This document shows, piece by piece, positions 23,139 to 34,532 of a DNA stretch of 64,000 nucleotides. Source of the stretch: Neurospora tetrasperma FGSC 2508. Lineage: Eukaryota; Ascomycota; Sordariomycetes; Sordariales; Sordariaceae. Position 1 is the first letter of the stretch. Every line of letters starts with the position of its first letter. The notes beneath the pieces are model-generated. The model worked only from the letters and a program-made list of their open reading frames with translations, was not told where the DNA came from and did no database searches. The DNA is taken from assembly GCF_000213175.1 (NCBI RefSeq), contig NW_009799101.1, positions 3,113,236 through 3,177,235 on the forward strand, read 5' to 3'. A program made the translations under genes and the position numbers.

Positions 23139-24811
23139 TCATAGCTTCCCACTCTCACTTCCACCCGCACCCACAGACGCACCTCCCCTCACCCCGGCAT
23201 CCCTCTCCGCCCTCCTCCTCCTACCTCTCATCTCAGCCTCATCCAATTTACTTCTCTCATCATCACTATCCCACCCCCTCCCATCACTTTCCTGGCCCTG
23301 CTCAACCCCTGCCTGCCCATCCTCACTAACCGTTCCACTCCTCTCGCTAATCACACTACACCCATCACTCCCACTCCCACTTTCACTATCCCACTCACTA
23401 TCATCCTCATCATCACTCCAAACCTCCTCGTTACTATACAAAAAGAATTGTATAAAAATCGCCGCATCCAACAACAATGTCCCCGCGCTGCCCGCCAACC
23501 AACTCATGTTGATCAGCACATAGTGCCAGTAAATCTTGCCTGGCTCTCCATCCTCGCAATCGCCCGGGCCAGCAGCGCATTCCGACGATCCGTCGTAGGC
23601 CAAGATGGATAAGACATAGGTCAAGTTGCCCAGGCAGGCAAACAGGAAGAACAACATCGACACACCCTCGGTGGACTTGCGCCGGAAGTTGAGAAGTAGC
23701 TGGGGAAGTCGAGAACCGAGGTAGAGGATGGCGGAGAGGTAGCCGTAGATTTGACCCCAAAAGGAGAACTCGACTCCTGTTTTGGGGAGGCCGCCGTCTT
23801 GGGGATCGGAAGATGGAGGAGGTTCATATGATGGTTGTTGTGGGTAATACTCCCGAGACAGAAACCAGCCCATCACGCCGGCTGCGCAAACCATGAGGAT
23901 GGCCATGAGGTTGAACAGGAAGGATTGCAGCTTCGTGGGACCGGCAGCAGCAGGTCGTGCACGGTTGTTGCCGTTGCGCCCGCGCGGTTGCTGCAGGATT
24001 TCGGCTTCGAGGTCGGCGTCGTCGACGAGGGGGACCGCGGGCGAGAGATGCGACCAGCTGGACCCGCGACCTTCGCCGGTACCGTCGTAGGGGTAGAGAT
24101 CGCCGCCGCCGCCGCCGCCGCCGACTCTAAGGTGGTGGCCGTGACCGGTATGTCCGTTGTGTTGGTGGTGAGGAGTTAAGGTAGTGCTGGTGATAGTGCT
24201 CGCGGATGAGGATGACACGCCTGCATTTCCTCTTTCTCTTGCTCCTCCCAGCAAAGCGGTACGTTCATCCGGTCCCGATTCCAAATCTTCTCCTACCCTT
24301 CTTCTTCCTTCATCGCTCGACGTCCCCCGACTACCATCAGCCCTCCCCTTACCCTTGTTCTTTCCGCGTCTGCTCCCCATATCACGCTCTGAAGCAGCTT
24401 CACTGTCGTCGGAGTCAATGGCAATGGTGGGAACCACTTCATCCCGCCAGGTAAATCCCCGATAATAGAAACATTGCGCCAAAAGCACCACGTCGGCAAT
24501 GGTGTAATAAATGGCCAAGATGAGCATGGTCGGCAGGACCCCTTGCAATACGGCGCCCAAGATGTTGAAGACATCGCCCGTTAACCAGATGATGATGAAT
24601 TGGATGGAGAGCCCGTCGGCGGATGAGCGGCGGAAGTTTTCGATGATTTGCGGGGAGAAGACGACGACCCAGCATGCTATTGATACGGAGCTGTTGGGAG
24701 GGTTTAGTAAGATGGAGAAGGTGAAGTTAATTGGGAGTGGAATGAGACCTACCCGAGGATCCCCGATATGGCCTCGACGTCGAGGTTGAGGAGTTCGGTC
24801 GGGGGCGCCAT
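23139..24811 (-). CDS. PQ-loop repeat transporter (vacuolar cationic amino-acid exporter type)
   Basis: Two exons, 24811-24753 and 24690-23139, give 536 aa. The 62-nt intron (GTAGGT, branch TTACTAAAC) joins SGILG to SVSIACWVVVFSPQI, completing the first membrane helix. Two PQ motifs are present: SPQIIENFRRSSADGLS near the start and SRLPQLLLNFRRKSTEGVS in the second half. This is the MtN3/PQLC2/Ypq architecture with seven helices. The loop between them is unusually long (over 150 residues), acidic, Ser-rich and ends in a polyglycine run encoded by (GCC)n at 24101-24123. A long acidic/Ser C-terminal tail follows. Ypq proteins and PQLC2 export Lys, Arg and His from the vacuole or lysosome; that role is inferred. 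It is convergent with eci1, 216 nt apart. Confidence 0.9.
24101..24123. repeat. (GCC)n microsatellite in coding sequence
   Basis: A trinucleotide run of about 23 nt that encodes polyglycine in the linker of the PQ-loop protein on the minus strand. Length variation would change only a disordered loop. Confidence 0.9.
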
Positions 24812-26285
24812 GGTGGCTGCTGTTGTCCGTAGGACCGCGTGTAATGCTGTCTCACTGTTTTGTGCAACCGTCTCTTGATAGGTACAGGTTGACGAATCTT
24901 GTGGGTTTAAGCGTAAGGAAGGATGCGATGGTTGATGAATGAAGACGCTTGTTGATGCGCTTTGCTCTCCCGCCTTATCGATTGAGTTGTTTGCCCCAAA
25001 GATTCGTTGGAACTTGGAAGCCCAGTTCACCTCGCTCTTTGTTGTGTCCTTGTTTTGTGGGTTTGGTAGATAGGAGATACGTCACTTCAATTGAGAGCCG
25101 CCCTGAGGATTCATGAGCGGTCGGTCAAAGAGTTATAGAGTACAAACTGAAGTGAGGCTCAAGATAACGATGCAAAATGCAAAGTCAACAAAAAGGGCTG
25201 GACAAAGGAAAGAGTCGACCTGGTTACAATCCAATTCGAGTCATACATGGTGAAAAGTCTGATGGTCGCATGACTAGTTTTAAATCCTTTGCCTCTTCAT
25301 CCGCAAACCGGTTCCCCCAAGACCCAAGGTTGACCCGCCTGCAAGATACGTGTAATGCATCCTCGGCGGCGGCAAAAGAGCCCTTAAAAACATGCACGTC
25401 TCAGGCGGCTCAAGCATCCCGTGCTGTGGATCTTGTGGGGTACGTCAACCGCTAGATGAAACCCTAGTACAACAACATCCAACAACAGCATGAGAACCCA
25501 TCGAGGGAAACCCGGGTTTCTGATAGACCGAAAGCAGACTGTTGGTTTAGAACTCTTCCTTCTGCCTGTTTGTTGGGTTTGAAAAGTCATGATGGACTGG
25601 AAAAATAATGTGACATGTCCTATAATCATTGCTCTAACATTCCAGTGTTTCATCCCAAAAACTACCTCTACTTCTTGAACTATCCGTGTTGAAGATACTG
25701 AAGATAATAAACCCAGAATGTTCGGCTTAGGATGGTGTGTTTGTTCAAAAATTGCCCAATCTAATAATTCATCATGTGGTGGTGTTACATTTGATCCAAA
25801 GTTGAGATTTTGGCATTTGCATTGATTCGTCCCAGAGCTCCTACTGGCTCCCTCTCAGGCCTTGTATCCTTTCCGAGTCCACGTCGCCTTTCACCCTTTC
25901 AAATCTTGACACGCAAAAAAATGTCAAGGGAGGGGCACAGAAACGAAGAGGAATTATGAACTGTGACAAGAAAAAAAAAAAAAGAAAAAAACCTTGAGGG
26001 ATTCTTGTAGGACCCTGTTCTCAGACGCGGGTTTTTACTATGGACCTGTACAACACGATTGAACAGGGTGCCAGTACCGACGACCTCCTATTTGAGAATA
26101 ACGGATATTGTTGATTTTGAAAAGGTATCGAGTGTGTTCAAGAAATGCAATGCCATTGTGTGTGCAAGCCCCCTTTTTTCCATTTCCGTTGAGGCCATGA
26201 TTATCAACAACCCAAAAATCTATACATGCATGATATACCCAGAGTACTACAAACCAGTCCAACAACCACGACAACCAGAGCCCTA
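24812..26285. other. Intergenic
   Basis: This holds the promoter of the PQ-loop gene and the 3' flank of sas10. I see no supported gene. An A-rich run with short interruptions lies near 25968-25990. Confidence 0.55.
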
Positions 26286-28224
26286 TCAAGAAAGCTTGAT
26301 ACTCTTGACCAAGCCGGTCTTGATACCCGACAGTTCTCCCTGGTACCCGCCCTTGCCCTCGCCGCCCTTGTACACGGCCTTGACACTCTTGAGCTTCTTC
26401 TGCTTCTCCGCGTACTTCATCCTCTTCTTGACACGCGGGTTGCGGTTTTCCTTCTTGCGATGCGGCGTGAGGCCCTTGTTCTTCTGGATCTGGTAGTTGA
26501 TTTGGCGCTTGCCGTCGGGGCCGATCGTCGTCTCCTCCACGACTCGGGCGCCCTTGGCCGCCGCCAAAGCCTCGTACTTGGCCGCCTTGTCCTCCTTCTT
26601 CTTGGCCGCGTTGTGCGCCACCATGTCGTAGTACTCGTCCTCCTCGCCGCGCACCTGCTTGGCAACGGCCTTGTCCTCGTCGTCGCTGTCGCCCTCGCCC
26701 AGCACGGCGCCGTGCTTGCTGTCCTTCTTGCCGCGCTTCTCGGCCTCGGCGTTGAGCCGTGCTTGTCTGTCTCTCTGCGCAAAAGTCAGCATATAACAAC
26801 ATGGAATGTTTGGGCAATGGCCGACTTACAAATCTCTCACGATAGGGAAGATCGTCATCACCACCGGCGTTGCGACCCGCATCCGCACGCTTGGCGGATT
26901 TGGACACAATCTGGGAGGTGTAGAATTTGAGACTCTTCTTGCGAGCAGCCTTCTCCTTGGCCACGTGAGCTTCAAGGATCTCCTCGTCACCAAAGTCGGA
27001 GCGCTCATCGTCATCGCGCTTGTCGACCTTGACAGACTTCTTGCTGGCCTTGGTTGCCGTCTTGGTGGTTTCAAGCAAACTGGAGAGATCGGCAAGAGAC
27101 TGCTCGACAGCCCTGGCCTTCTTGGCCTTCTCGGCCTCCTTTTTGGCCTTGGCCTTGAGCTCAGTCTTGGATTCGCGCTTGTTCTTCTTGAGCATCTTCT
27201 TGAAGTCCTCCATATCGTCGTCAGACAGGTCATCATACTCGCCCTCATCTTCGGGTGGCGAAAGCATGCCACTGGTCGAGGAGACGCTCTTGAGCGGCTT
27301 AAGTTCCTTGACCTTGAGCCAGGCCTCGCGACAGCTCATTAAGGTGCCCATAACCTCGTGGTCCCTGAGTTCCGTAGGGCTGATCGTCTTGGAAACACCT
27401 TGGCTGTCTCTTGCTGGCGAAGTCAGAATAGCGAAATAACTGGCGAGTGAAGCGATGTAACACCCAAGAGTCCAGAACTTGACCATCTCCAGAGACTTGG
27501 CAGGCTTGCCCTCGGCCTCTTTTTGAAGAGTTGTGAGAATCGGCTGCAGCTCCCTAAACTCCTGCGCCAGGTAGTCAAACTCGGGATATCGGCTCTGTAG
27601 AAGCTTGTATCTTTCTTCCGGCCCCATGTCCTCTGTGACTTCGATCTCGTTGAGTTTTTCGGTAATGACGTCCTCCTCTCCCTCGGCCTCCTCCTTGGTT
27701 CCTAGCCATTCGCTCTCGTCGAACGCGAAATCGGCCTCGGACATCTTGGCTAACTTCTTGGCTTGGAGCCTCTTTGCCTCAGCCTCTTCCTCCAAGGCAT
27801 CGGCCTCGGTTTCGATCTGGTCGGCATTGTAGTAGTCCTTTCTGGAGGAACCCCACCATCCTTCGTCGCCTTCTTCCTCCTCTTCACCACCCATCTCTTC
27901 GTCGGAAAGTACTGTTGTCTTGACCTTCTTGCCCTTCGCGGGCGCGGCGTCTTCGTGTTCGCTCTCCTCATCGGATTCGTTCTCCTCGAAAACCTCCTCG
28001 TCAGAAGCCTCTAGGAACTCCTCCTCCTTATCTTGGCGCCTGCGCTTGGATTGTCTGCCATCATCGCTGTCGTCAAAGTCGATGCGATCCTGGTTCTCCC
28101 AGTATTCGTCTTCGGAGTTGGCGACATCTTTGTAAGTCTTGACGGTAAGGCGGGCGTCCTTGGCGTCGACCTCGCGAGGCTCGGCGGGGCCGGTCGGTCT
28201 CGGGGCTTTTCTCTTCTTGGCCAT
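26286..28224 (-). CDS. sas10: U3 snoRNP / SSU processome protein Sas10 (Utp3)
   Basis: Two exons, 28224-26830 and 26774-26286, give 627 aa. The 55-nt intron (GTAAGT, branch TGCTGAC, acceptor GCGCAG) falls between codons and joins YRERF to RDRQARLNAEAEKRG. An acidic N-terminus with several Glu/Asp stretches precedes a Sas10/Utp3/C1D domain (FRELQPILTTL...AKSLEMVKFWTLGCYIASLASYFAIL). A Lys-rich coiled-coil region follows, then a conserved C-terminal Sas10 domain (GKRQINYQIQKNKGLTPHRKKENRNPRVKKRMKY shortened here to its key parts: INYQI, LTPHR, NPRVKKR). Sas10 is an essential nucleolar factor for 18S rRNA processing. The unspliced frame stays open for a further 263 codons (see findings). It is divergent from tsc10. 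Confidence 0.93.
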
Positions 28225-28878
28225 TTTCGCGGTTGTGTCGCGTTTATCAATTCAGGCGGGTTGGGTGGTGTCTGGCACGACTGAGAGACGTTGACGTGAA
28301 AACGCTGCAAAAAAGCACTTGGAGATGCTCGTTGAATGGGCTGGTGGGTTCGTTCGCTAGGCGGGCAACAAATGTTGAAGCGGCAGAATTTTTTTGCTCT
28401 TGTCAATTTGCGATCCATTCCCAGCGGGACCTCGACCGCCCAGCTCCACTCTTATGCAGGCCGCCTGACCCCACAATTGAAGATGCTCCACAGTTACATC
28501 TGAAATGGTCAAAGCTTCCATCCCGTCCTCAGGGTCGACGGGAAGCTCCAAGATGCCCCCCCAGGCCTGCCAGATTTACGTTGACATGACCTCAATGGGT
28601 TATGACAGTAGAGAAAACCGCTTCTGAAGACTCGAAAGCGTAAAACTCTGCATATCTTCCCAGAAGCTTCAATTTTCTTACGGAATGCGAAGAAATCGGC
28701 CAAATCATCACCCATCAACAAGTCACTTACAGACAGGGGTGTAAGCTCCAGTAAGATGGGAACTGCTGACAGCATCCACTAAATTTACGCCGTAGAGGTA
28801 CTCGTTCGTTCTCTAGAATAGCTTAGGCGCGCCGCGTCAACAATTTCCTCGAGCCCGATCTTCTTCCACGATCTAAGG
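28225..28878. promoter_or_regulatory. Bidirectional promoter region between sas10 and tsc10
   Basis: A 654-nt gap separates the two divergent ATGs. No coding frame with domain features is seen; the frames at 28357-28775 on the minus strand look random. Shared regulatory elements are possible but none is identified. Confidence 0.45.
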
Positions 28879-30037
28879 ATGAACCATCATTTCTTCTCAG
28901 AGCCGTTGATGGAACAACTGAAAACCCTCAGCACCTCCTGGTCTCTTCCAGTTGCAGCTATCGTCGCGGCAATTGGCATATTTGCTACAATGGGTCTCTT
29001 CAGCGCCAAAAACCACATGCCAGTCGAGGGCCGGGTATGCGCCCCGAAGCCTAACCTGACCTGACCCGACCTCCAAGCAACACTAACTCAACCCCTGTTA
29101 CCAGACCGTCCTCCTAACCGGCGCCTCCGAAGGCATGGGCCGCTCAGCGGCCATCCAACTTTCGCAAAAGGGCGCCAATGTCATCCTCGTCTCGCGCAAC
29201 GTCGGGCGCCTTGAAGAAGCCCTCGTCGACGTCCGCGCCGCCGCCAAGAACCCGTCCACACAACGCTTCACTTACATCTCAGCCGACGTTTCCGAGCACG
29301 ACTACGCCGCCGCGGTTCTCGCCGAAGCCATCGCCTGGAATGGCGGGCGCTCCCCGGACATCGTCTGGTGCGTGGCCGGCATGTCGACGCCTCTGCTGTG
29401 GACCGACGATGACAGCATGGCGGCCGCACGCCGCAACATGGACGTCAACTACTTTGGGTCGGCGGAAATGTCGCGGGCGATTTTGAGGGAGTGGCTGGCA
29501 CCCGAGAACAGCACGGGACCCAAGGGAGAGCCGAAGCACTTGGTGTTTACAGCGTCAATGTTGGCGCTTTTTGCGATTTTGGGCTATGGCCCGTACACCC
29601 CAACCAAGTGGGCGCTGAGAGGACTGGCGGATACCCTGACGATGGAAGTCAATTACTACCCGGATAACCCGGTCAAGGTGCATATTGTGTATCCCGGCAC
29701 GATTGTATCGCCGGGCTACGAGAGGGAGAATCAAACGAAGCCGGACATCACGGTGGAGCTGGAGAAGGACGAGCCGGCAGAGAGCCCGGATACGGTAGCA
29801 AGGAGGGCGATTGCGGGGCTGGAGGCTGGTAAGTACTTTGTCGATGTGTCGTTCCTGGGAAGGTTGATGCAGTGCGGAATCATGGGCGGGTCACCGAGGA
29901 ACAACTGGGTGCTGGATACGTTGATGGGGTGGTTTATACCGATCATTTACTTCTTCGTGTTGAGGGGGATGAACTCAACGATTGTGAAGTGGGCGAGGGA
30001 AAAGGGGCATCCTTTTACGCATCCCAAGAAGAAGTGA
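28879..30037 (+). CDS. tsc10: 3-ketodihydrosphingosine (3-ketosphinganine) reductase Tsc10
   Basis: Two exons, 28879-29034 and 29105-30037, give 362 aa. The 70-nt intron (GTATGC, branch ACTAACTC) joins VEGR to TVLLTGASEGMG, the Rossmann TGxxxGxG motif of short-chain dehydrogenases. An N-terminal membrane helix (about 25-42) precedes it. The active site has a Ser in FTASMLAL and YGPYTPTK (YxxxK). A second hydrophobic segment near the C-terminus (WFIPIIYFFVLRG) matches the ER-anchored topology of Tsc10/KDSR. The enzyme reduces 3-ketosphinganine to dihydrosphingosine with NADPH, the second step of sphingolipid synthesis, on the ER face. A second in-frame ATG at 28909 would shorten the protein by 10 residues. 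The tail PKKK is basic but not a strict KKxx signal. Confidence 0.92.
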
Positions 30038-31062
30038 TGCGATGGTTGGATCTGTTCTTTTGTATGGATGCGTATATGATATCTATGAACATAAAATAGT
30101 GTAATAACTTTGTTGTAATAGACGGATGTCAGCCTCAAGACAACTTGGACAGCCGTCTCCTATGTAAGACACTCACCTCGAAGTCAAAGCACCACTTCTT
30201 CATCGCGGTCCGGATGCGTTTTGAGACCAAGAATGAGCAATACATGCTTATTTGAATGAAAACGGCTTTATACCATGCTTGTCTTGTCCAGCAATAAGTG
30301 TATATTCCGATGTACAGCTGTTTGGAGCAGCGCTTGGTGGGTGCGGAGACAGAAAAGTGACTACTAAACTAAGTATGGTGTGTCCCTGTTGCGGGCTGTA
30401 TGAATCATCAGAGAGAACCCGCTCTTACTGTGTACTAGACTTACAGATTGTATCGATGGAATGTGTGAGCTTCGGTTCAGAGCTTTTGACCTACGCCAGT
30501 ATACATGTGGATAGGTATCAGCTGGTGGTCTAACTCGGAACTTCATCCATTCCCCACTTCCCGTTTCTACGATTACTATCAGGCCAGCACCGTGAACAGA
30601 CATACATCATATCAATACTAGTCATCATTCCCACTCCATCCGGACTCTCTTACACGCTCCATTTCTAGACTTTGGGGGAAACAATTTGATTTCCTACACC
30701 GGGCGATTTACTCCACTTTTTTTGATGGCACTTGACCATCTACGAGGATCGAGGCGGGAGGGGCAGAAGGCACGGATCACATTTCATGATTGGACCATTA
30801 TTCTTCGTTGTCAGTGTTTTGTGGCTTGTGCGCTCTGACATAGCAGGTGGGCGTCTGTGCACAGTTGCACAAGTCGAGTGATGGACACTGGCTCGCAGTT
30901 GCCGCCACCTTTTGGCTGCTGGTTGCCTGCCGGTGACTGCCCGCCAGCTAAAATGTCGCGTCCGTCGAGCGGTGTCCCGCCGATCCAGCCGTTCCTTGGA
31001 CACCCGCACCTTTCTCTCCTCTCCTCCCCAAACTTGTCGCCCGACCTTTGGAACACCAGCTG
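30038..31062. other. Intergenic between tsc10 and the DUF3716 gene
   Basis: This holds the tsc10 3' UTR and the promoter of the next plus-strand gene. Open frames at 30252-30533 and 30740-31083 overlap on opposite strands and have no domain content. Confidence 0.55.
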
Positions 31063-33066
31063 ATGACAGCTGCTCAACACCAACTCACCCTACCAAGCGC
31101 CATTACCAGCCCATACAGCGACGACCAGCTCGCGACACCTGGTAACCGCCTGTCATTGCTGCCAACTGGTACCAGCAACCCGGTCCCAAGCGGACGAGTA
31201 TGAAACCATCGCCAATCCGCCCTGTCGCTGGCCCCGGATCCGGTGTCCAGCGCGGTGCTGTCGGTCAGGTTCCCGGAGCTGTCGGCCAGGTCCAGGTCGG
31301 CTCCGTGGGACTTCAGGCCGGCTCTGCCCCCGGCCAAGGCCAAGTCCCAGCCTCGCGACTGACTCCGGGCCCCGGCCCAACCAAAGTGACCAAGCCGACC
31401 ACCCCGGCACGTTCTCGCGCTGGCGCCAGTCCTCACTCGCTGGTCCGAAACAGCCAACTGGTCCAGCAGCTTGCTGCTCACGAAGCTCAGCTCCAGCAGT
31501 TCCAACAGCAACAGCAGCTGCAACAACAGCAGCACCAACAACAACAACAACAAAATCTGGCTACCAACCTGAGCCCCGACCAGGACCCTAACCACGTTAA
31601 CCAGATCCATCCCCAACTTCAGGCCCAGCTTCAGCTCCAGCATCAGCAGGCTCAGGAGCACGACCTCCATAGCCATCACCTGCAACAGCATCAGCCAGAT
31701 CAAAACCAGGATCATCTTCAGCATCAACAGGAGCAACATCAGGAGCCTGATATTGACCAGGATTCCCTCAAGCCAGACCCGTCCGCCTACGACGACCCTA
31801 CGGCCAGGATGGGTACCGAAGAGTATGCTGCCGCAGCTGCTGCTGCCGTCATGGAGACGGGTCTTGGTCAACCCGGCTCCCTGAATGATGGCACTGGCGA
31901 GCCAGATGTTGACGCTGAGATGGAGGACCAAGATGCCTCTGCCGCTGCGAACTCGGGACTCGGCGGCCATGTTGATCTTAGTGGTGCCGGCATGCTAGGT
32001 AACCCAGGTGCCCCTGGTGGTGTGCCTCAACCCTCTCCCCAGGACCACTCTCAACATCAACAACACCAGCACCAGCAGCAACAACATCAACACCATCAGC
32101 AACAACAGCAGCAGCAGCATCAACAGCAACAGCAGCAGGCCGATATGCTTCAGGGCCTTGGACAGCCCCAGGCCCATCCTCATCAACATCAGCACCAACC
32201 CCCGGTAGCCCCCATGGGCCAGCCCCAGCAGATGCAGCCGTCCCCTCATCAGCACTCAATGGACCCTCAGCTATCCAAGAGCACGGAGGATATGGCTCAT
32301 GAATCCGGTTATGGCCAGCTAAACGTCGAGAGTGCTCTTGCCAAGAGATTGGCTCGTGAGCCGGGTCATCGTCTTGCCCAGCAGAGGCGCCCTGAGCAAG
32401 TGCTGAACCTGGCACGTAGAAGCAATGTTGAAGCTTTGTTCGCTCACATTGCTGGTGAGCCGGCTCGCGTCCCTTGTAAGAATTGCCACAAGGGCCACGG
32501 TCCATGGACTAGCTGCATCGTGGTGGACGGCCAGATGTGTGGCAGCTGTGCCAATTGCTGGTTTAACGCCAGTGGTGCCAGATGCAGTTTTCACGGTAAG
32601 CTTTCCTCGGATGCTTGCAAGTGTGACGATAAGCTATAATACTAATCCCACGGTCTCAGAAACGCGCAATCCCCAAAATTCTCAGCAGCAGCAACACAAT
32701 ACGGCGATCTTGCCGAACGGGGCAAACGGCGGAATCAATATTTCGGCTGACCCCAATGCTTTTCGCTTTGGCACTCCTCACCCGCTTGGTACCCATGCTG
32801 CCCTTGCTGCTCCTGCTCCCGTGAGTGCTATCGCTCCAGCAGCTCCCTCGATGAGCAATCCAATGCTTCAGCACATGTTGAATCGGGCCCTGTCCGAGGT
32901 ACGGAGCGCGGACAAGGCTACCCGGCAACTTATTCTCATGGAATGCGCTGCCAAAAAACTGGCGTTGAAGATGGTCGACTATGAGGAGCTTATTAGCTCC
33001 CAGGAGCAGTCAGGGAACCCCGGAGGACCTGGCCAGCAGGGCTTGGGTGAAGATGCGGGCGCATAG
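31063..33066 (+). CDS. Glutamine-rich DUF3716 protein
   Basis: The core frame starts at ATG 31200, with a certain intron at 32596-32659 (GTAAGC, branch TACTAATC, TCTCAG), giving 600 aa. A better-looking leader frame starts at ATG 31063. If an intron 31198-31250 (GTATGA...GTCCAG) is removed it joins exactly between codons and gives 628 aa. The N-terminal half is Gly/Val/Gln/Pro rich, then come long Gln/His tracts (about 31494-31555 and 32050-32140). Near residue 420 lies a Cys-rich module, CKNCHKGHGPWTSC...GSCANCWF...RCSFH, that matches the fungal DUF3716 domain. The C-terminus holds a helical stretch (MLNRALSEVRSADKATRQL). Function is unknown; the polyQ and Cys module suggest a nuclear or transcription-linked role, which is only a guess. 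Confidence 0.82.
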
Positions 33067-34532
33067 GAAGAAAACGCCCCTGATCTACATTTGGAGAACT
33101 TCTCACTCGTTCCGGACTTAGAGGACTTTATGGGCATACATATGGCCCCGTCGGCTTCGTCCTGATCATGCGGCTTTTTCACGACGCAAAAATCTTCCCG
33201 TCCGGCAACTCGACCATCAATCCTGGACCCAGCATGGGTCATTACTGTCCGCACAACCACGCAGTTGCGTGGATATACTGTTGCTACCCGATTCGCATGC
33301 GAAAGTATCATCACCACATATATAACCTTTCGACATATCACAGCAGAATTTTGGTTTCTTCCGAAGGATCAAGGGTCATGAAGAGCCTTATCCACATAAA
33401 ACCACTACCAACACCTTTCCGTTTCTTCGTTTGGAGGCTTCCTAGAGAATTTATCATTAGGCTGATTGGATGGAATGGGGGAAAAGACGAATCTTAGCCG
33501 GGACAGATACTTTGATATTTTTTCTTCAGACTCGTATGTCGATAGTGGCACGGACGAAAATCTACCAGCGATACCCAGGTCCAGCCCCAAACCCTCCTCT
33601 TTAAGGCAGGAGGCAATTTGACAATGCCTCCAGCCTAATTTTGGTCTTTGCCTTCTTCCTTTCTTTTCTCTTCCATGGCCCTCTTCATGATAGCTTAACT
33701 TCTTATTTCTTGGCCGTGTTGTTTAATTCACAGATTACGAACTCTTGATAGTGTCTCTTTTGGGTTATGCGATTTTCTTTCTTGCAAGCGTCACTTGTGG
33801 CGTGCTCTAGTCGGGTTTTGGTTGATTTCCCGGCAGTCAATTCAAAAACACGTTATTCCATGTCATGTTTCCGATTGGAGACGGAAATTTTGAATGGAGG
33901 GTAGGCCAATGATGAGCAAAGAAAGCAGAAGAGTAGGAAAACGGGAAAGACAAGCAATGGGCATCTGAGGTGTGGAGTGAGCAAGAAGAGGAGGGAAACG
34001 GCACATCGACGAGTGACTGGAAAAGATTCTTAACTGCGTGGATTGTTTACATAACGGCATAGATTACAGACTGTCAGGTCAATCAAGGTCGTTCAGCTTC
34101 CGGCTCCTCAATTTGTATACCCGTCCTGCCATGACTGTTTTGATGTTTATATTCGCTCGCGCTGCCCTTTGCACACGAACTCAAGATGGCAACCCAGCTT
34201 GACCATAGGTCGTTACGGTATATTCATCGGAAATGTTGTGACAATATGTTAGATCCTCTCTGGAGATGCTTTATCGTCTCTACAAACAAAAATCTCATCT
34301 TCAGTACTACAATCATTCGCTCGCAAACATGGTATCTCTTGAAAACCCTCTCAAAACAGATATCTAAGTCTAGCCAATCCAACTGCGCAGAATCACTTTT
34401 TGGAATCGCTCGCTCATCTCAAAATCATTACCATCAAATCCAACATAGCCGATGTCGTCGTTACCCAACATGAAATCCAAAACCGTATAACACGTAACCT
34501 CCAATACCATCCACCGTCTGCCATAATCCCCC
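33067..34532. other. Convergent intergenic region with a strong hairpin
   Basis: This 1.5 kb contains the 3' UTRs of convergent genes. A 12-bp near-perfect stem-loop lies at 33604-33636. No coding frame is supported. Confidence 0.6.
33604..33636. repeat. Stem-loop (inverted repeat)
   Basis: Arms of 12 bases (AGGCAGGAGGCA and TGCCTCCAGCCT) pair with a single internal mismatch around a 9-nt loop. It lies about 540 nt after the DUF3716 stop codon. Confidence 0.8.

Noticed and set aside
26038-28224. 728-codon minus-strand frame taken as the full sas10 gene
   Set aside because: Beyond the intron the frame is shifted and low in complexity; the conserved Sas10 C-terminal domain is only restored by splicing 26775-26829.
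31074-31970. 298-codon minus-strand frame
   Set aside because: It is the antisense shadow of the Gln-rich DUF3716 coding region; CAG/CAA repeats read backward as Leu/Val codons and rarely give stops.
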